A DNA stretch of 64,000 nt from Dasypus novemcinctus. Lineage: Eukaryota > Chordata > Mammalia > Cingulata > Dasypodidae. The translations under genes and the position numbers were made by a program. Under the pieces are notes generated by a model, which saw only the letters and a program-made list of their open reading frames with translations, searched no databases and was not told where the DNA came from. Shown piece after piece: positions 22,842-34,089 of the stretch (within the stretch, counting starts at the first letter, position 1; each line of letters opens with the position of its first letter). The stretch is from positions 73,919,147-73,983,146 of the forward strand of contig NC_080694.1 in NCBI RefSeq assembly GCF_030445035.2, read 5' to 3'.

Positions 22842-23287
22842 AGTCAGCTCGCCTTTCCCCTCAAGAGTTTTAGTCCCTGCTTTCCTGTGTCCTGTGTGGA
22901 ATCTCCAGATTCAAAGCGGGCTCTGCTGGCCAAATTCACTGAAGAAAAGCGCCCCGGCCTCTCATCCCTTTTCCCTTGAAACAGCTGCTAGGGAGGAAGA
23001 TGTCTGTTCCCTCTGAGTCGGCTACAGTGAGACAGGGGCTCTACCCCTTAATATCTTGGGGTGGAGGGGAGCCCTTCCCAGCTGCATCTGGGGCCCAGTA
23101 ACTCACGTTTGTCTTTTCCACGTCTTCGTCTCTCTGTTCCTCCCCATCCTGGGAGTTGTGGAGCACTGTCCTCATCTGCTGACCCCCAAGCAGGTCCCCC
23201 GGGCAGGTTTGGTTCTTTCTCTGTTGTTTTAGTGAGAGCACTCAGGCCTGCCTGTCAGTCCACGACTGTCTTCCCCCAGTGCTCCTG

Positions 23288-23427
23288 GTGGCAGGTTTTA
23301 GAGCTCCTTCCACACAGAGCCTGGGACGTGGACGTCTCTAAGGGCAGAGGTGGGTGGGTGGCAGGTTTTAGAGCTCCTTCCACACAGAGCCTGGGACGTG
23401 GACGTCCCCAAGTGCAGGGGCTCCTGG
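23288..23427. repeat. 70-bp tandem duplication
   Basis: 'GCAGGTTTTAGAGCTCCTTC' occurs at 23291 and 23361, followed both times by CACACAGAGCCTGGGACGTG. The unit is homologous to that at 9277-9440 but much more uniform. Confidence 0.88.
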
Positions 23428-23714
23428 GGTGGCAGGTGTCGTGTGGGAGGAGAGCTGTAGCTGGGCCTCTCATAGACCTCTTATCCTTCCTGTCAATTGC
23501 TGTGGAATTAAAGCCCCAGCCTCAGCAGGGCCAGGTGGTGGGGGGATGCCCAGCCCACAGGCTCGCCCAGCCCCTCCCTGTCCTCTCTCCACACACGCTG
23601 CTCCAGCTGGCAGGAGCCTGGGCTGTGCTCGTTTCCTCCATAGTAAAAGCAGGGAGGTGGACCAGGCAATTCCAGGGTTTCTACCAGGTGTTTATTGTCA
23701 TTTGCAGTTAAAGT

Positions 23715-23866
23715 CCTTTATCCTAACATTTGAGCTTTGTACCTGCCTGTTCTTTTCTTTATGCCTTTTACTCACGTGTTTGAATACCTTTATCCTAACA
23801 TTTGAGCTTTGTACCTGCCTGTTCTTTTCACACCCTTTATGCCTTTTACTCATCTGTTTGAATACC
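23715..23866. repeat. 72-77-bp tandem duplication
   Basis: 'CCTTTATCCTAACATTTGAG' occurs at 23715 and 23787. The second unit has a 5-bp insertion (ACACC). No coding signal. Confidence 0.88.
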
Positions 23867-24107
23867 TTGGTGCTCCCAGCTGGACTTCATTCTCAGCAGT
23901 ACAATCACCCCTTAGTTGGTGCCATGCTTTCACTAAAGTGATAAAACACTTTTAGATATTATCACATTAGCTCCTCCAAGAGCTATTAAAGTCCTATTTT
24001 GTTCTCTCTTTGGGTCTTATCAAGACTGGAGGAACTAAAGTTGAAGATCCTAAGAATTAAACAAAAAAAAAAATTAAAGAAAATAAAACAAGAGCAGAAA
24101 AAATTTG

Positions 24108-25800
24108 GGGGTCGTTCCCGCGTGGAGGCTCCGCAGACACATTCCTCGCTGCGTGGCCGTGGACTGCCGGCGTCCTGCGGCGCTGAGAGCCTGGTCCCGC
24201 CCTGAGCCCCGCGCTCGGCTGCGCCCCGAGGCGGCGGTGGCCCTGGGGGCTGTGACCGGCCCCCCAGTCGGAGTCCGCGCGGGCAGCGCCCCGGCACGCG
24301 GCAAGCGGGCGGCCCACTCGGGCTCCAGCAGCGCCTCCGCCAGCTCCCGGCGCAGGGCGAGCCGCCGCCTACGGGCTGTGGGAGGAGGCGGCGGGACCCC
24401 ACGATCGGTCCGCGCTGGGGTCCCCATTCCAGTGGACGGTGACCACGGCCAGCCCGCGCTGCTGCGGGAGGAAGAGTCAGGCCCAGCAGGAATCCACCTT
24501 CTCGGCAGGTGAAGATGTTGAGGAAAGACAGGAGCAGTCGCGGGCGGCAAGTCCCCCGAGGCGCTCTCGGCCCTGAGCTCAAGGTCCCGCCACCCCGAGG
24601 GAGAGGAGCCAGCCAGGGCCCGAGAAGCTTCACGGGCCACGATCGCCGGGGAAGGCTCGAAGGCCGGAGGACAGACCTGGTGAGCCCGGCCAGCAGCTGT
24701 GCGCACCTGGAGAGCGCGGGGCAGCTCCGGATCCATCCACAACCAGAGCAGCCCCGGGAGAGTGAGGCCGCGGTCAAGGCGCTGGCCGAGGACCTGCTGG
24801 AGCCGGAGAAGTGGGCGCTGCAGTGCCAGCCAACGGGGCCACGGACCTCGCCACGGCTGCGCTCCCAGCTGGACCTCCAGGAGGACCCCGCGAAGGAGCC
24901 GAGGCCCAGCGGGACCTCCAGGAGGACCCCGTGAAGGAGCCGAGGCCCGGCCGGACCTCCAGGAGGACCCCGTGAAGGAGCCGAGGCCCGGCCGGACCTC
25001 CAGGAGGACCCCGTGAAGGAGCCGAGGCCCGGCCGGACCTCCAGGAGGACCCCGTGAAGGAGCCGAGGCCCGGCCGGACCTCCAGGAGGACCCCGTGAAG
25101 GAGCCGAGGCCCAGCTGACCTCCAGGAGGACCCCGTGAAGGAGCCAGGGCCCAGCTGACCTCCAGGAGGACCCCGTGAAGGAGCCGAGGCCCAGCTGGAC
25201 CTCCAGGAGGACCCCTTGAAGGAGCCGAGGCCCAGCTGGCCTGGCCAAGAGCAGGACGGAACTCAGCGGCCTCCAGGAGCGGGGGTGCAGGCCGACCTCC
25301 CGCTGACCACGACCACCCGCCAGAGCCAGCAGACCTGCCCCTCACGCCCTCCCCGACCGGCCAGCGGGCAGCGTGAGCCCCTGCACCCCGGCAGCCCTCG
25401 GGCACCCGCTGCTTCTGCCGCTGAAGGCGACGGGCCGTCCAGGAGCGACCTCAAGTCCCCTGGACACTGCACACTCTCCGTCTGCCACCACGACGGTCCC
25501 GGCGGGCTCAGAGGAACCTGCGCCCATTGTCCAGTCACCAGAGGATCCTGGAGACAAAGAGGAAAAGGGAAGATGGACTCGCTCCACCTCCGCTCTGTGC
25601 CGAGGAGGCGGAAGGCTGGACCAGGCCTCCTGGTGCCCTGTTACACTAGAGGAGGACCCGGCTGGTGGCAGCGGCGCCCGGGCGGGCAGGGGGTCTGCGC
25701 GTGGGCGTGGGGGGCGTGGGCTGCGTGCGCTGGGGCGCCCCGGGGGCTGCTGCGTGGTGGGCGCCCTCTGACTGTGCCTGCCATGGCCCGCGGGTGAACT
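24108..25800. other. CpG-rich block of unknown identity
   Basis: Sharp rise in GC and CpG content after an A-rich stretch. Plus-strand codons at 24509-24900 give plausible protein-like sequence (for example EDLLEPEKWALQC), and long minus-strand frames (420 and 443 codons) cross the minisatellite, but no domain is recognisable. An A-run at 25934-25946 lies after a T-rich, UTR-like region. A retrocopied GC-rich mRNA on the plus strand is one reading and a CpG island with a satellite is another. I cannot decide between them. Confidence 0.4.
24874..25240. repeat. 41-bp minisatellite, 9 copies
   Basis: Units start CCTCCAGGAGGACCCC at 24874, 24915, 24956, 24997, 25038, 25079, 25119, 25159 and 25200. 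Spacing is 41 bp, with two 40-bp units ending CAGCTGA. Unit core: GTGAAGGAGCCGAGGCCC. Because 41 is not a multiple of three, each reading frame cycles through all three phases every 123 bp, and none of the phases contains a stop on the minus strand. Confidence 0.95.
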
Positions 25801-25967
25801 CTGTTTTCTCGTTGGAGCGACACAGCTGTGGTTAACCTGGTTCATTTCGTTTTTCCTACAATGTGGTTTTTGTCTTTTCTTTTGGTTTGTTGAGGTTTTT
25901 TCTCCCTTTTCCTCCCTCGCATCCTTTTTACAAAACTTGAAGAAAAAAAAAAAAAGACTGGGGGAGT

Positions 25968-26047
25968 GGAGTGGGTGTAGCTCAGCGGTTGAGCACCTGC
26001 CTTGCAGGAGGTCCCGGGTTCGATCCTCCATACCTCCTTAAAAAAAA
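25968..26047 (+). mobile_element. DAS-type SINE (short form)
   Basis: Well-preserved tRNA-like head: A box GTAGCTCAGCGGTTGAGC, B box GGGTTCGATCC. It lies between an imperfect target duplication (AAAAAGACTGGG against AAAAAGCCTGGG). One of the best-preserved copies in the window, hence perhaps young. Confidence 0.9.
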
Positions 26048-26089
26048 AGCCTGGGTTTATATCTGGGTCATTAACAACACTGTTAAATT

Positions 26090-26460
26090 ATGCCGAGGCC
26101 ATCGAGCTGTGCGGGAAGGACGCTCCTCGTCCCTAACCAATAACGTCAGTAACGGCCGACGCTGCTGTGCCCCGTGGCCTCCCCCGGCCTCTGGACGCCC
26201 TGCGCCTGTCGCTGTCCTCCCGCCTGCTCCGGCGGCCTCCGGGGCTCTCGGCACAACAGCTCCATCCGCGCCCGCGGGGCTGGTCCCCTTAGCCCTGGGC
26301 TGCCCCGGCCTCTGCCCCTGCAGCCTCCGCCCCTGCTCTCTCTCGGGTCTGAGCACCTCTGGATTTGGGAAACAGTTCTGGGTTCTCTCCAGATTCCGCT
26401 CTGCTCCAGGCGAAGCTTACTACTTTCTTCTCTTTTCCTTTTTTCTCTATCTGGAAAATA
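26090..26460. other. Second GC-rich block ending near AATAAA
   Basis: CpG-rich to about 26300, then T-rich, with AATAAA at about 26456. May continue the 24.1-25.8 kb unit past the SINE. No domain recognised. From 26470 to 27070 the DNA is AT-rich and unassigned. Confidence 0.3.
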
Positions 26461-27074
26461 AATTGGTTAACTTTAGTTCAAAGCTCATACCAGTAATTAC
26501 AAAAAAGAAAATTAATTCATGCTTATATTTACAAAATCAAATTAAATAACATTTGTTTCATTCTTTATGAAATTTATTAATGTCACCAATAGTATTATTA
26601 GAATGCATAGTATTGGCACAAGTAGGAAAATGAACACAAAGCCATAAAATGAACACCACTTTATAATCATATTGAGGATGAAAGCATTTATACTCAGTCA
26701 CACATAAGCATGTATGTAAATATATTTAATTTGGGTTGGTATAGACAGGCATGAATGAAGAAGAAAATAATTTTTTACTATATACTACAAACAAGTAAAT
26801 TCAAATGAATAAAACATTTAGAATAATATTCAGGAGTGTGTGTGCCATGCATGTTAGTATTATGCAATTTTTCACATGAGCACATGCGTCATTGTGGGTT
26901 ACGTGTGTGTTGGTATGTGGTTTAGATGTTTGAACATACAGCATAAACATATGACAACTTAAAATCTAAATGTTTGAGGTGCTAAAAAATAATAGGAATA
27001 TCACTGAAATATTTTAAACAATAATGTAATGTCTAAGGTGGATAAAGTGTAATATCTAAGCAAAGTAACTGCAT

Positions 27075-28550
27075 TTTTTTTCATCTTATGATCTTTTTAT
27101 TTCCTATAAGATATTTCCCCCATTTTTCTTATTTTCCAAAAAATACTTCGATTAGATAAATGTTAAAGAGAATATATAGTGGATTCCCATATGCCCTGCT
27201 TCTCACCCCTCCCACATTTTCCCACATCGCCAACATTTTTTATGAGTGTGGTACATTCATTGCAATTGATAAATACATTTTGGAGAATTGCCACTAAGCA
27301 TGGATTATAGTTTACGTTGTAGTTTACACTCTGTCCCATTCAAGTCCTGAAAATGTGCCCCCCCATTACACCTGTGTTTTTCCTGTCTGTATCCCCAGAA
27401 CATCCAAAGGTCACTGCCTCCACAACAATGATATTTCTTCCTATGCTAGAATCTCAATAAGTCTATAGTAGAATACTAGTAAGTTTATTTTAGTCCATAG
27501 TTTGTTTCCAAATCCTGAGGACTCTGGGATGGTGATGCCCATTCCACCATTAATTGAGAAGGGCTTCGACCCCATACATCTGATTGCTGGGACTCTTGCT
27601 TGCGCTCTCGGTTCCTTGGTATGCTGTTTGTCCATCATCTCCTTCCTATTAGTTGTCATGGGTGAGTTCATTGAACTGGAGAGTAAGTGTTACAACTCTG
27701 TTGAGATTCAGGGCTCAGCTGGCACATGGATGCTCCAAAGATTTCAGTCTCTTGCTGATTTTAGGTTCAAATAGAAGGACAAAAGAGTCATGCATAGGGA
27801 AACCACTGCTGAGTCTAACTCTGCCACATTGGGGAGCATAAATACCAGATTAGGGCCCACTGGCAAGGGGCCAATTTCCTGAGCTACCTGCCCTGACGAC
27901 AGTGTCTGGATGTCTCCATATCCCTGAGGAGCTTTTCTATATGGGGTAGTATCTACTTTGGCTGTCAATGAGATCCTATTGAGATATGCATAAGCATTAC
28001 CTCTGGGATGGTTTCCTGACTCACTTACTAACTCATTTGTCTTCAGCATTTTCCCCTTTTGGTCAAGGTCTTTCTCCCCACCCCCACCCCCCCCCAGATG
28101 CACTGCTGGTTGGTACTTGATAGCAATCCCTCAGTGCCAAGGAGGCTCATTCCCAGGAGTCATGTCCCATGCTGGGGGGAAGTTATTGCTTTTATATATT
28201 GATTTTGGCTTAGAGTGAGGCCACATTTGAGCAACAAGGTGGCTTCCAGTAGATAACTCTTAGGCCCCCTATGTCACTAGGTTAAGTTTCAATTTCAAGA
28301 GCAAAGGCTTATAAGAATAGTCATCAATATCAAGGGTCCTTCAATGGACGATCCTCCTTCACAGGTCATTGTCCTGTACTTGAAGCATTCTTCTTGTTCC
28401 AATATCAAATGTGGCAGAGTTCCCCCAGATGGGAATTTGATATTCTTTTGATTACTATGTGAATCTCCACCCCTGTGATGATGCCCCATGAACATTTGAA
28501 TAAAATTTATATGCCTTATATGTATAACCAGGTGAACTTCCTCCCATGTA
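27075..28550 (-). mobile_element. Xenarthran L1 3' UTR, long antisense copy
   Basis: Begins with the complement of the tail and 'CCCATATGCCCTGC'. It continues through 'AATCCTGAGGACTCTGGGAT' and 'CAGGAGTCATGTCCCATGC' (the complement of the 10.3 kb copy). One of the longest versions of this UTR here (about 1.5 kb). A C-run lies at 28080-28095. Confidence 0.7.
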
Positions 28551-28559
28551 TTGCTTAGT

Positions 28560-28700
28560 ACTTTCAATGTCATTCTTTCATTCAACCTTCTTAGAAACTC
28601 TTGGAGGTAAGTATCATGCTCTGTGCACTTCATGGGTAGATAAACTGAGGCTCACAGTACTTAAATGACTCTGTTGTCAGGTGGAGCTGGTGCCACCTGC
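28560..28700 (+). mobile_element. MIR fragment
   Basis: 'GATAAACTGAGGCTCACAG' followed by 'TTAAATGACT' matches the MIR core on the plus strand. It is an ancient SINE and accordingly degenerate. Confidence 0.6.
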
Positions 28701-28787
28701 CTGTGTGGGTTTGGATGTGCTGAGGCTCAAACTTAGACAGGAGCTGGGCCTGGCTGCCAGGGTAAACAGGAGCCAGGTCATCTCAGC

Positions 28788-29075
28788 ACTGAGCCCCGTG
28801 CTCCCCAAATCCTCTCAGAGTTGAGCTCTGTACTCCCTAAGTTCTCTCATCACTGAGCCCTGTGCCCCTTCAGTCCCTTGGTACTGAGCCCCATGGCCCC
28901 TAAGTCCTCTGGGCACTTAACCCTGTGCTCCCTGAGTCTCCTGGGTCCTGAGTCCTGTGCTCCCTAAGTCTTCTGGGTGCTGATCCCTGTGCTCCCTCAG
29001 TCCCCCAGGTGCTGAGTCCTGTGCTCCCCAAGTCCTCTGGGCACTGAGCCCTCTGCTCTCTAAGTCCTCTGGGCA
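28788..29075. repeat. 32-bp minisatellite, about 9 diverged copies
   Basis: Consensus unit is about CACTGAGCCCTGTGCTCCCT plus AAGTCCTCTGGG. Copies vary at many positions, so the array is old. From 29076 to 29570 nothing else is recognised. Confidence 0.85.
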
Positions 29076-29574
29076 CCCCCTAAGGGCTGGCTCTCAACAG
29101 CACAGAGGATTCCCCCCACACTTTCTTTCCTCATGGTTTAGCCAGACAGGTTCGCCCTGTGCACAACTGAGGAGCCAGGCCACCAGGCCAGCTGGTCATG
29201 TGTCTGCTAAGGCCGGTTGAGGTCAGGTGGTCTCTGGCATCCTAGGAGAGTAAGCCAAGTCCAAAGAAGTGCCCAAATGGGGACACCAGAGCTGGAACGC
29301 TGGGTTCCTCTCCTGTCGGTCCTTGTCCTTGAAGCCGGAGACCTAGACCCACCAGCAGAAGGCTCTCGTTTCCACCAACACCCTCCTGAATGCTGTGCTC
29401 CTTGTCTGTGCATTGCACACCCACAGGGGCATCTTACACAGCAGACATTGCAGACACGAGTTTTATTATGAATTTTCAGCAGATAGTGATTAATGTCTTC
29501 CTCTATCAGAATGGGTGTGTTGGAGCAGCTTTCCAGCAAGTGAGTGGGGAAGGCTTTGCTTTCCAGCCCTGCCC

Positions 29575-29650
29575 ACCACCAAGCTGCCTCTCTGTTCTCA
29601 GTTTCCTCATCTGTAAAATGAGGGGTTGTACTAGATGATCAGTAAAATGA
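29575..29650 (-). mobile_element. MIR fragment (antisense)
   Basis: 'TCAGTTTCCTCATCTGTAAA' is the diagnostic antisense MIR core, followed by ATGAGG. Confidence 0.65.
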
Positions 29651-29689
29651 CGCCATGTGAGACTTGCAGGAGCTGATAAGGAATGATGG

Positions 29690-29800
29690 GTGTGTGAATG
29701 TGTGGATGGGTGAATGGATGGATGGGTGGATGGATGGATGGATGGATGGATGTGTAGATGGGTGGATGGGTGGGTAAATGGAAGGTTGGGTGGGTGGACG
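29690..29800. repeat. (TGGA)n simple repeat
   Basis: Tetranucleotide array with GGATGGATGGATGGAT blocks and interruptions (TGTAGATGGGTGG). Potentially polymorphic. Confidence 0.92.
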
Positions 29801-29898
29801 GCCAGAACTGGCAGCTATGCACGGGCTGCCTGCTCCACCCCTTTGTCCTGCTGCTCTTGACCCCTTACTCGGGCCTCCAAGGAGAAGTCCCCACATGA

Positions 29899-30369
<471 letters not shown>

Positions 30370-30449
30370 TGAGGGGCTCAGCCCTGCACCCCCCAAGGTG
30401 TCTAGCCCCGCCCGGAGCACCCACTGACCCGCTGCTTGTCTTTCCACAG

Positions 30450-30544
30450 GAGAAAATCCTGAACCACCTCAGGTCACTAAGGAGAGACAGGGACAAAATT
30501 CAGGGCCTCCAGGCCAAAGGAGACACTGAAATCCTGGTGGCCTG
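30450..30544 (+). pseudogene. TRIM26-like: TRIM26-like exon 2 (coiled-coil start)
   Basis: Acceptor TTTCCACAG ends at 30449 and donor GTAAGT starts at 30545. The codons ([20 protein letters not shown] and so on) match the short second coding exon of TRIM genes, which is normally 96 bp. Here it is 95 bp, so one base is missing at the 3' end (GCC-TG before the donor) and the frame is lost again. The intron from 30353 to 30449 is only 97 bp. Downstream, from 30545 to 30819, is G-rich repetitive intron-like DNA. I found no later TRIM exon in the window. Confidence 0.78.
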
Positions 30545-30823
30545 GTAAGTGAGGTTAGGGAGACCAAGTAAGGGGCGCATGGGCCAGGAGGCCAGGGGCA
30601 GCGGGGTGCAGGAGCCAGGGAGACAGGGACAGCTGGGCACAGAAGCCAAGGAGCCAACGATGGGGGCAGGGAGGGCGGAGCGCATGAGCCAGGGAGCCAG
30701 GGAAGGGGGCGGGGCACATGAGCCAGGGACTGCTGCTGGGAGGCGCTTCCCGCAGGGCAGTGCAGAGGGGTGCACCAGCCAGGGATCAGGGGCAGCATCA
30801 AGGAGGTGCTCCGGGGTCTGAGC

Positions 30824-31344
30824 TGTAAGAAAAAAAGATTAGTTTAGTTTTCACATAAAGGAAGAAAATATTGATTAATGTAACCTGGCAGCCTACTGCC
30901 TCAGTCTCCCACTCCCGGGTTAAATAGCAACAAAGGAAACCAGCTTAAGCCAGTCCTATAGGCAGTAAAAAAGTTGTCCAAGAAAGAGCTAAGTTAATAC
31001 CAAATCAGCACTAAATTCCATTCCTTATTTGACAAAGGGGAGCAGGTAAAATCTGAAATGGTTCAAATGTGTTGGGATAAGAGGTTAATCACAAATTTTG
31101 CGTGGGAAAGTTAGATCTTCTCGGATAGGCTGTAACTTCTGAAGTATCCAATCTAAGGAGAAACAGGGCTTCTAAGGGCTTGCGTGCTAGGCTTAGGGGT
31201 ATAAATTGTGTCATTTTCTTTGTTTGGGGCACCAGCCATGTTTTCTGATTGTGCGCCCCTTCTTGCAAGATTGAGAATAAATTCTTTTCTTCTCCACAAT
31301 CAGGTGAGCCTTATTTTCTTCCAGAAGAAGATTTCTTCCTAACA
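30824..31344 (+). repeat. 5' LTR of the 30.8-39.8 kb provirus
   Basis: 521 bp, starts TGTAAG and ends CTAACA. TATAAAT at 31200-31206 and AATAAA at 31276-31281. The copy at 39314-39830 is similar over its whole length, with scattered substitutions and small indels, so the insertion is not recent. Confidence 0.92.
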
Positions 31345-31348
31345 GCTT

Positions 31349-31366
31349 TGGGGGCTTGTCTGGGAT
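31349..31366 (+). other. tRNA-Pro-like primer-binding site
   Basis: TGGGGGCTTGTCTGGGAT differs from the gammaretroviral tRNA-Pro primer site by two C-to-T changes. It starts 4 bp after the LTR end. Confidence 0.85.
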
Positions 31367-31436
31367 TCTGAGGCTTCAGAGAGTGGACCCCTGGGGTGGA
31401 TGACAGGGAGGTGCGCCCCACTGTTTAAGCAGTCTT

Positions 31437-31803
31437 TTTTTTTTTTTAAGATTTATTTTTATTTATTTAATTCCCCTCCCCCGTTGTCTGTTTTCTGTCT
31501 TTTTGCTGCATCTTGTTTCTTTGTCCGCTTCTGTTGTCATCAGCGGCACGGGAAGTGTGGGCGGCGCCATTCCTCGGCAGGCTGCTCCCTCCTTCGCGCT
31601 GGGCGGCTCTCCTTATGGGTGCACTCCTTGCGCGTGGGGCTCCCCTACGCGGGGGACACCCCTGTGTAGCACAGTACTTCTTGCGCGCATCAGCACTGCG
31701 CATGGACCAGCTCCACACAGGTCAAGGAGGCCCGGGGCTTGAACCGCAGACCTCCCATGTGGTAGACGGACGCCCTAACCACTGGGTCAAAGTCCGTTTC
31801 CCA
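31437..31803 (-). mobile_element. DAS SINE, long form, in the proviral leader
   Basis: Reverse-oriented DAS-III-like element with its tail (T-run) at 31437 and head complement GCCCAAGTCCG-type at about 31795. A 14-bp duplication GTTTAAGCAGTCTT lies at 31423-31436 and 31804-31817. It inserted after the provirus did. Confidence 0.93.
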
Positions 31804-32159
31804 GTTTAAGCAGTCTTGGACTCCACCGGAGGGGGCCTTGCCTCTGGCAGCCAGGAGGCCCAAGAACAGACACTTAGATCTGCTGATTGTGGATGAGAAA
31901 AAGGGAAGGGAAAATCTGCCTCTTGTTGACCAGGTGACTCCATGCATGGGCCAAGGTAAGAACAAGGGCTGTTAAGTATTACCTTGGTGGTCAGGAATTC
32001 TGATCAGTCTGAGATTCACTGTGTGTGCATGAGACGTGTGACATACAGTGTGAAGTGAATGCAGAGTCCCAATTCACATTTCCCTTCTCCGGTGAGGGAA
32101 AGGGCCAGATACGGACAAAGCAAATTATTCAAAAGAAAGAGATCCAGAAAAGATTCAGA

Positions 32160-33720
32160 ATGGGAAATAGAGGCAGTCAGTTGACTGGGAAAAAGGGGAA
32201 GGGGATATCTGTAGGATCCCACAGAGACATTCCTCCAGATAGTCCACTAGGGAGAATGTTAAGGCATTGGACCGATAATGATGGGACCAAAGGAAAAGAC
32301 AAGCAGAAAATGATTAAATACTGCTGTTGTATCTGGACCAAAGAAAGTGCTTTACTGCCTGATGTTTTCTGGCCAAAATATGGGGCAGATGAAGATTGGC
32401 TTTGTGCTGACCTTGTACTGTATGTTAATGGAAAAACATCCTTCTCCAAAGAAGAGGCTGATATGCCATGTGCTGGTTAAAGGGAAGGAGGGCCACTTTC
32501 AATTCTATGAAAGCTGAAAATCCAGGTCTCAAGACTAAGCTTGCAGAAACTAAGGCTGCAGAAACTAAGACTGCAGAAACAAAAGCTGTAGAAACTAAAC
32601 CCTGGGACCTCCTGTCTAATCTCCCTCCTCCTTATGCCCCCCCTCCCAGGAGAAGGGCCATTAGACTTGGAGGACCCAATAGAACCCATTGTAAACCCTG
32701 GGGAGCCAGAGAATCAAGCAGGGCCAACAGCCCCACCAGTTACAACCCACCAACAGCTGAGGAAAGAATTGGAACAGTGTAAGAAAGATATACAAAATTG
32801 TCTCTGAGGAAAAGAGAGTGAAAGAACAAAACTCCATTGAGCCTTTGTATCCACTGAGAGAAGTACCAATGGGGCCAGGGAAGATTGGCTATGTAAATGC
32901 CCCACTGACAATTACTGAAGTAAGGAACTTCAAAAAGGAGATGAAATCTCTAATGAAAGATCCAGTAGGGCTGGCTGAACAAGTAGATCAATTCCTAGGT
33001 CCTAGTTTATACCCTGGCCTGAACTTACGTCCATACTGAATATTCTCTTTATGGGGGAAGAAAAAGGAATGGTGCAGAGGGCAGCTATGAAGGAGTGGGA
33101 AAGGCAGCATCCACCTGGACAGGGGGTAATGGCAGCAGAACAGAAGTTCCCAAACACAGACCCTAATTGGGATAATAATGACCTGGGGGACAGAACACAA
33201 ATGAAAGATCTTAGAGACCTCATTATAAAGGGGATCAAATTGGCCATACCCAAATCAAAAAACTTGAGTAAGACCTTTGAAGTAGCCCAGGAGAAGGATG
33301 AAATTCCCTCTGCTTACCTCAATGATAGAGGGACCAAGTGAGAAAATATCAGGGATGGACCCTGATGATCCTGTTGCTCTGGGAATGTTAAAAGTCAGCT
33401 ATGTGAAAGGGTCTTGGCCTGACACTCAGAAGAAGATTCAGAAAATAGAAGGATGGATGGATAAGCCATTAGAAGAGTTACTAAGAGAGTCCCAGAAAGT
33501 GTTTGTAAGGAGAGAGGAGGAAAAACAGAAACAGAAAGCAAAGGTTATTCAGGGAGGCACAGGAAGAGGTAAGATAAAGATGGGAAATGGGCTTATTTAG
33601 ATAAGGGGAGAAGGAGAATGCAAGGATGCAAGGCTCTGCAGGGTGCTATCACTGTGGGAGGCCTGGACATTTCAAAAGGGAATGCCTGAGTTTAAAGAAA
33701 GAGAGGAAATTCCCCTCATG
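32160..33720 (+). pseudogene. gag: ERV gag (matrix, PPPY region, capsid, nucleocapsid)
   Basis: Gag is the structural polyprotein. The start MGN (32160) is a potential myristoylation site. The matrix-like part runs to a frame change near 32470 (stop 32478). The next frame holds a proline-rich region with the late-domain motif PPPY at 32624-32635. The capsid-like part continues in a third frame from about 32818 (PLREVPMGPG region), with further frame changes near 33040 and 33300. The nucleocapsid zinc knuckle C-X2-C-X4-H-X4-C is at 33644-33685 and its ligands are intact. At least four frame disruptions separate these parts. Just before PPPY is a 15-bp tandem repeat encoding (A/V)ETK(A/T) at 32543-32602. 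Confidence 0.88.
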
Positions 33721-33774
33721 AATTTTGAGGATTAGGGGGGTCTGAGGCTCCTCACTTCTAAAGCCCGCCTGGAG

Positions 33775-34075
33775 CCTTTAGTAAATCTAAGGGTGGGCCC
33801 ATATCAGGAAGAAATTACATTTCTAGTGGACACTGGTGCAGCCCCATCCTCTGTGACTCATCTCCCCCAGAGGAACCAAATTCTCTGGAAGTTCCCTTAC
33901 AGTCTCAGGGGTAAAAGGAGAAGGATTTGAGGTCCCCATTCTTTCTCCCACTAGTATTTTTTGGTCAGACAATCAAATTGTAAGCCCTTTGTTGTACATC
34001 CCAGAAGACAGAACTAACTTGTTGGGAAGGGACTTAATAGTATTCATGGGTTTGGATTTGGAAGTAAGGGATGGG
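33775..34075 (+). pseudogene. pro: ERV protease
   Basis: The aspartic protease active-site motif LVDTGA lies at 33823-33840 (catalytic Asp in DTGA, 33829-33840). The conserved C-terminal LLGRDL follows in a different frame at about 34019-34036. A frameshift between them means no active enzyme. The catalytic triplet itself is unchanged. Confidence 0.82.
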
Positions 34076-34089
34076 CAGATAGAAGTAGT

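Noticed and set aside
23986-25405. Minus-strand frames of 420 and 443 codons
   Set aside because: Carried by the 41-bp minisatellite and GC-rich flanks. Two overlapping frames translate the same unit in different phases, and no domain is seen.
25968-26047. Possible tRNA gene (A and B boxes present)
   Set aside because: It is a DAS SINE head: same sequence at several other sites, A-rich end, target-site duplication, and no proper cloverleaf.
28788-29075. CRISPR-like array
   Set aside because: Contiguous 32-bp units with no unique spacers in a mammalian context: a minisatellite.
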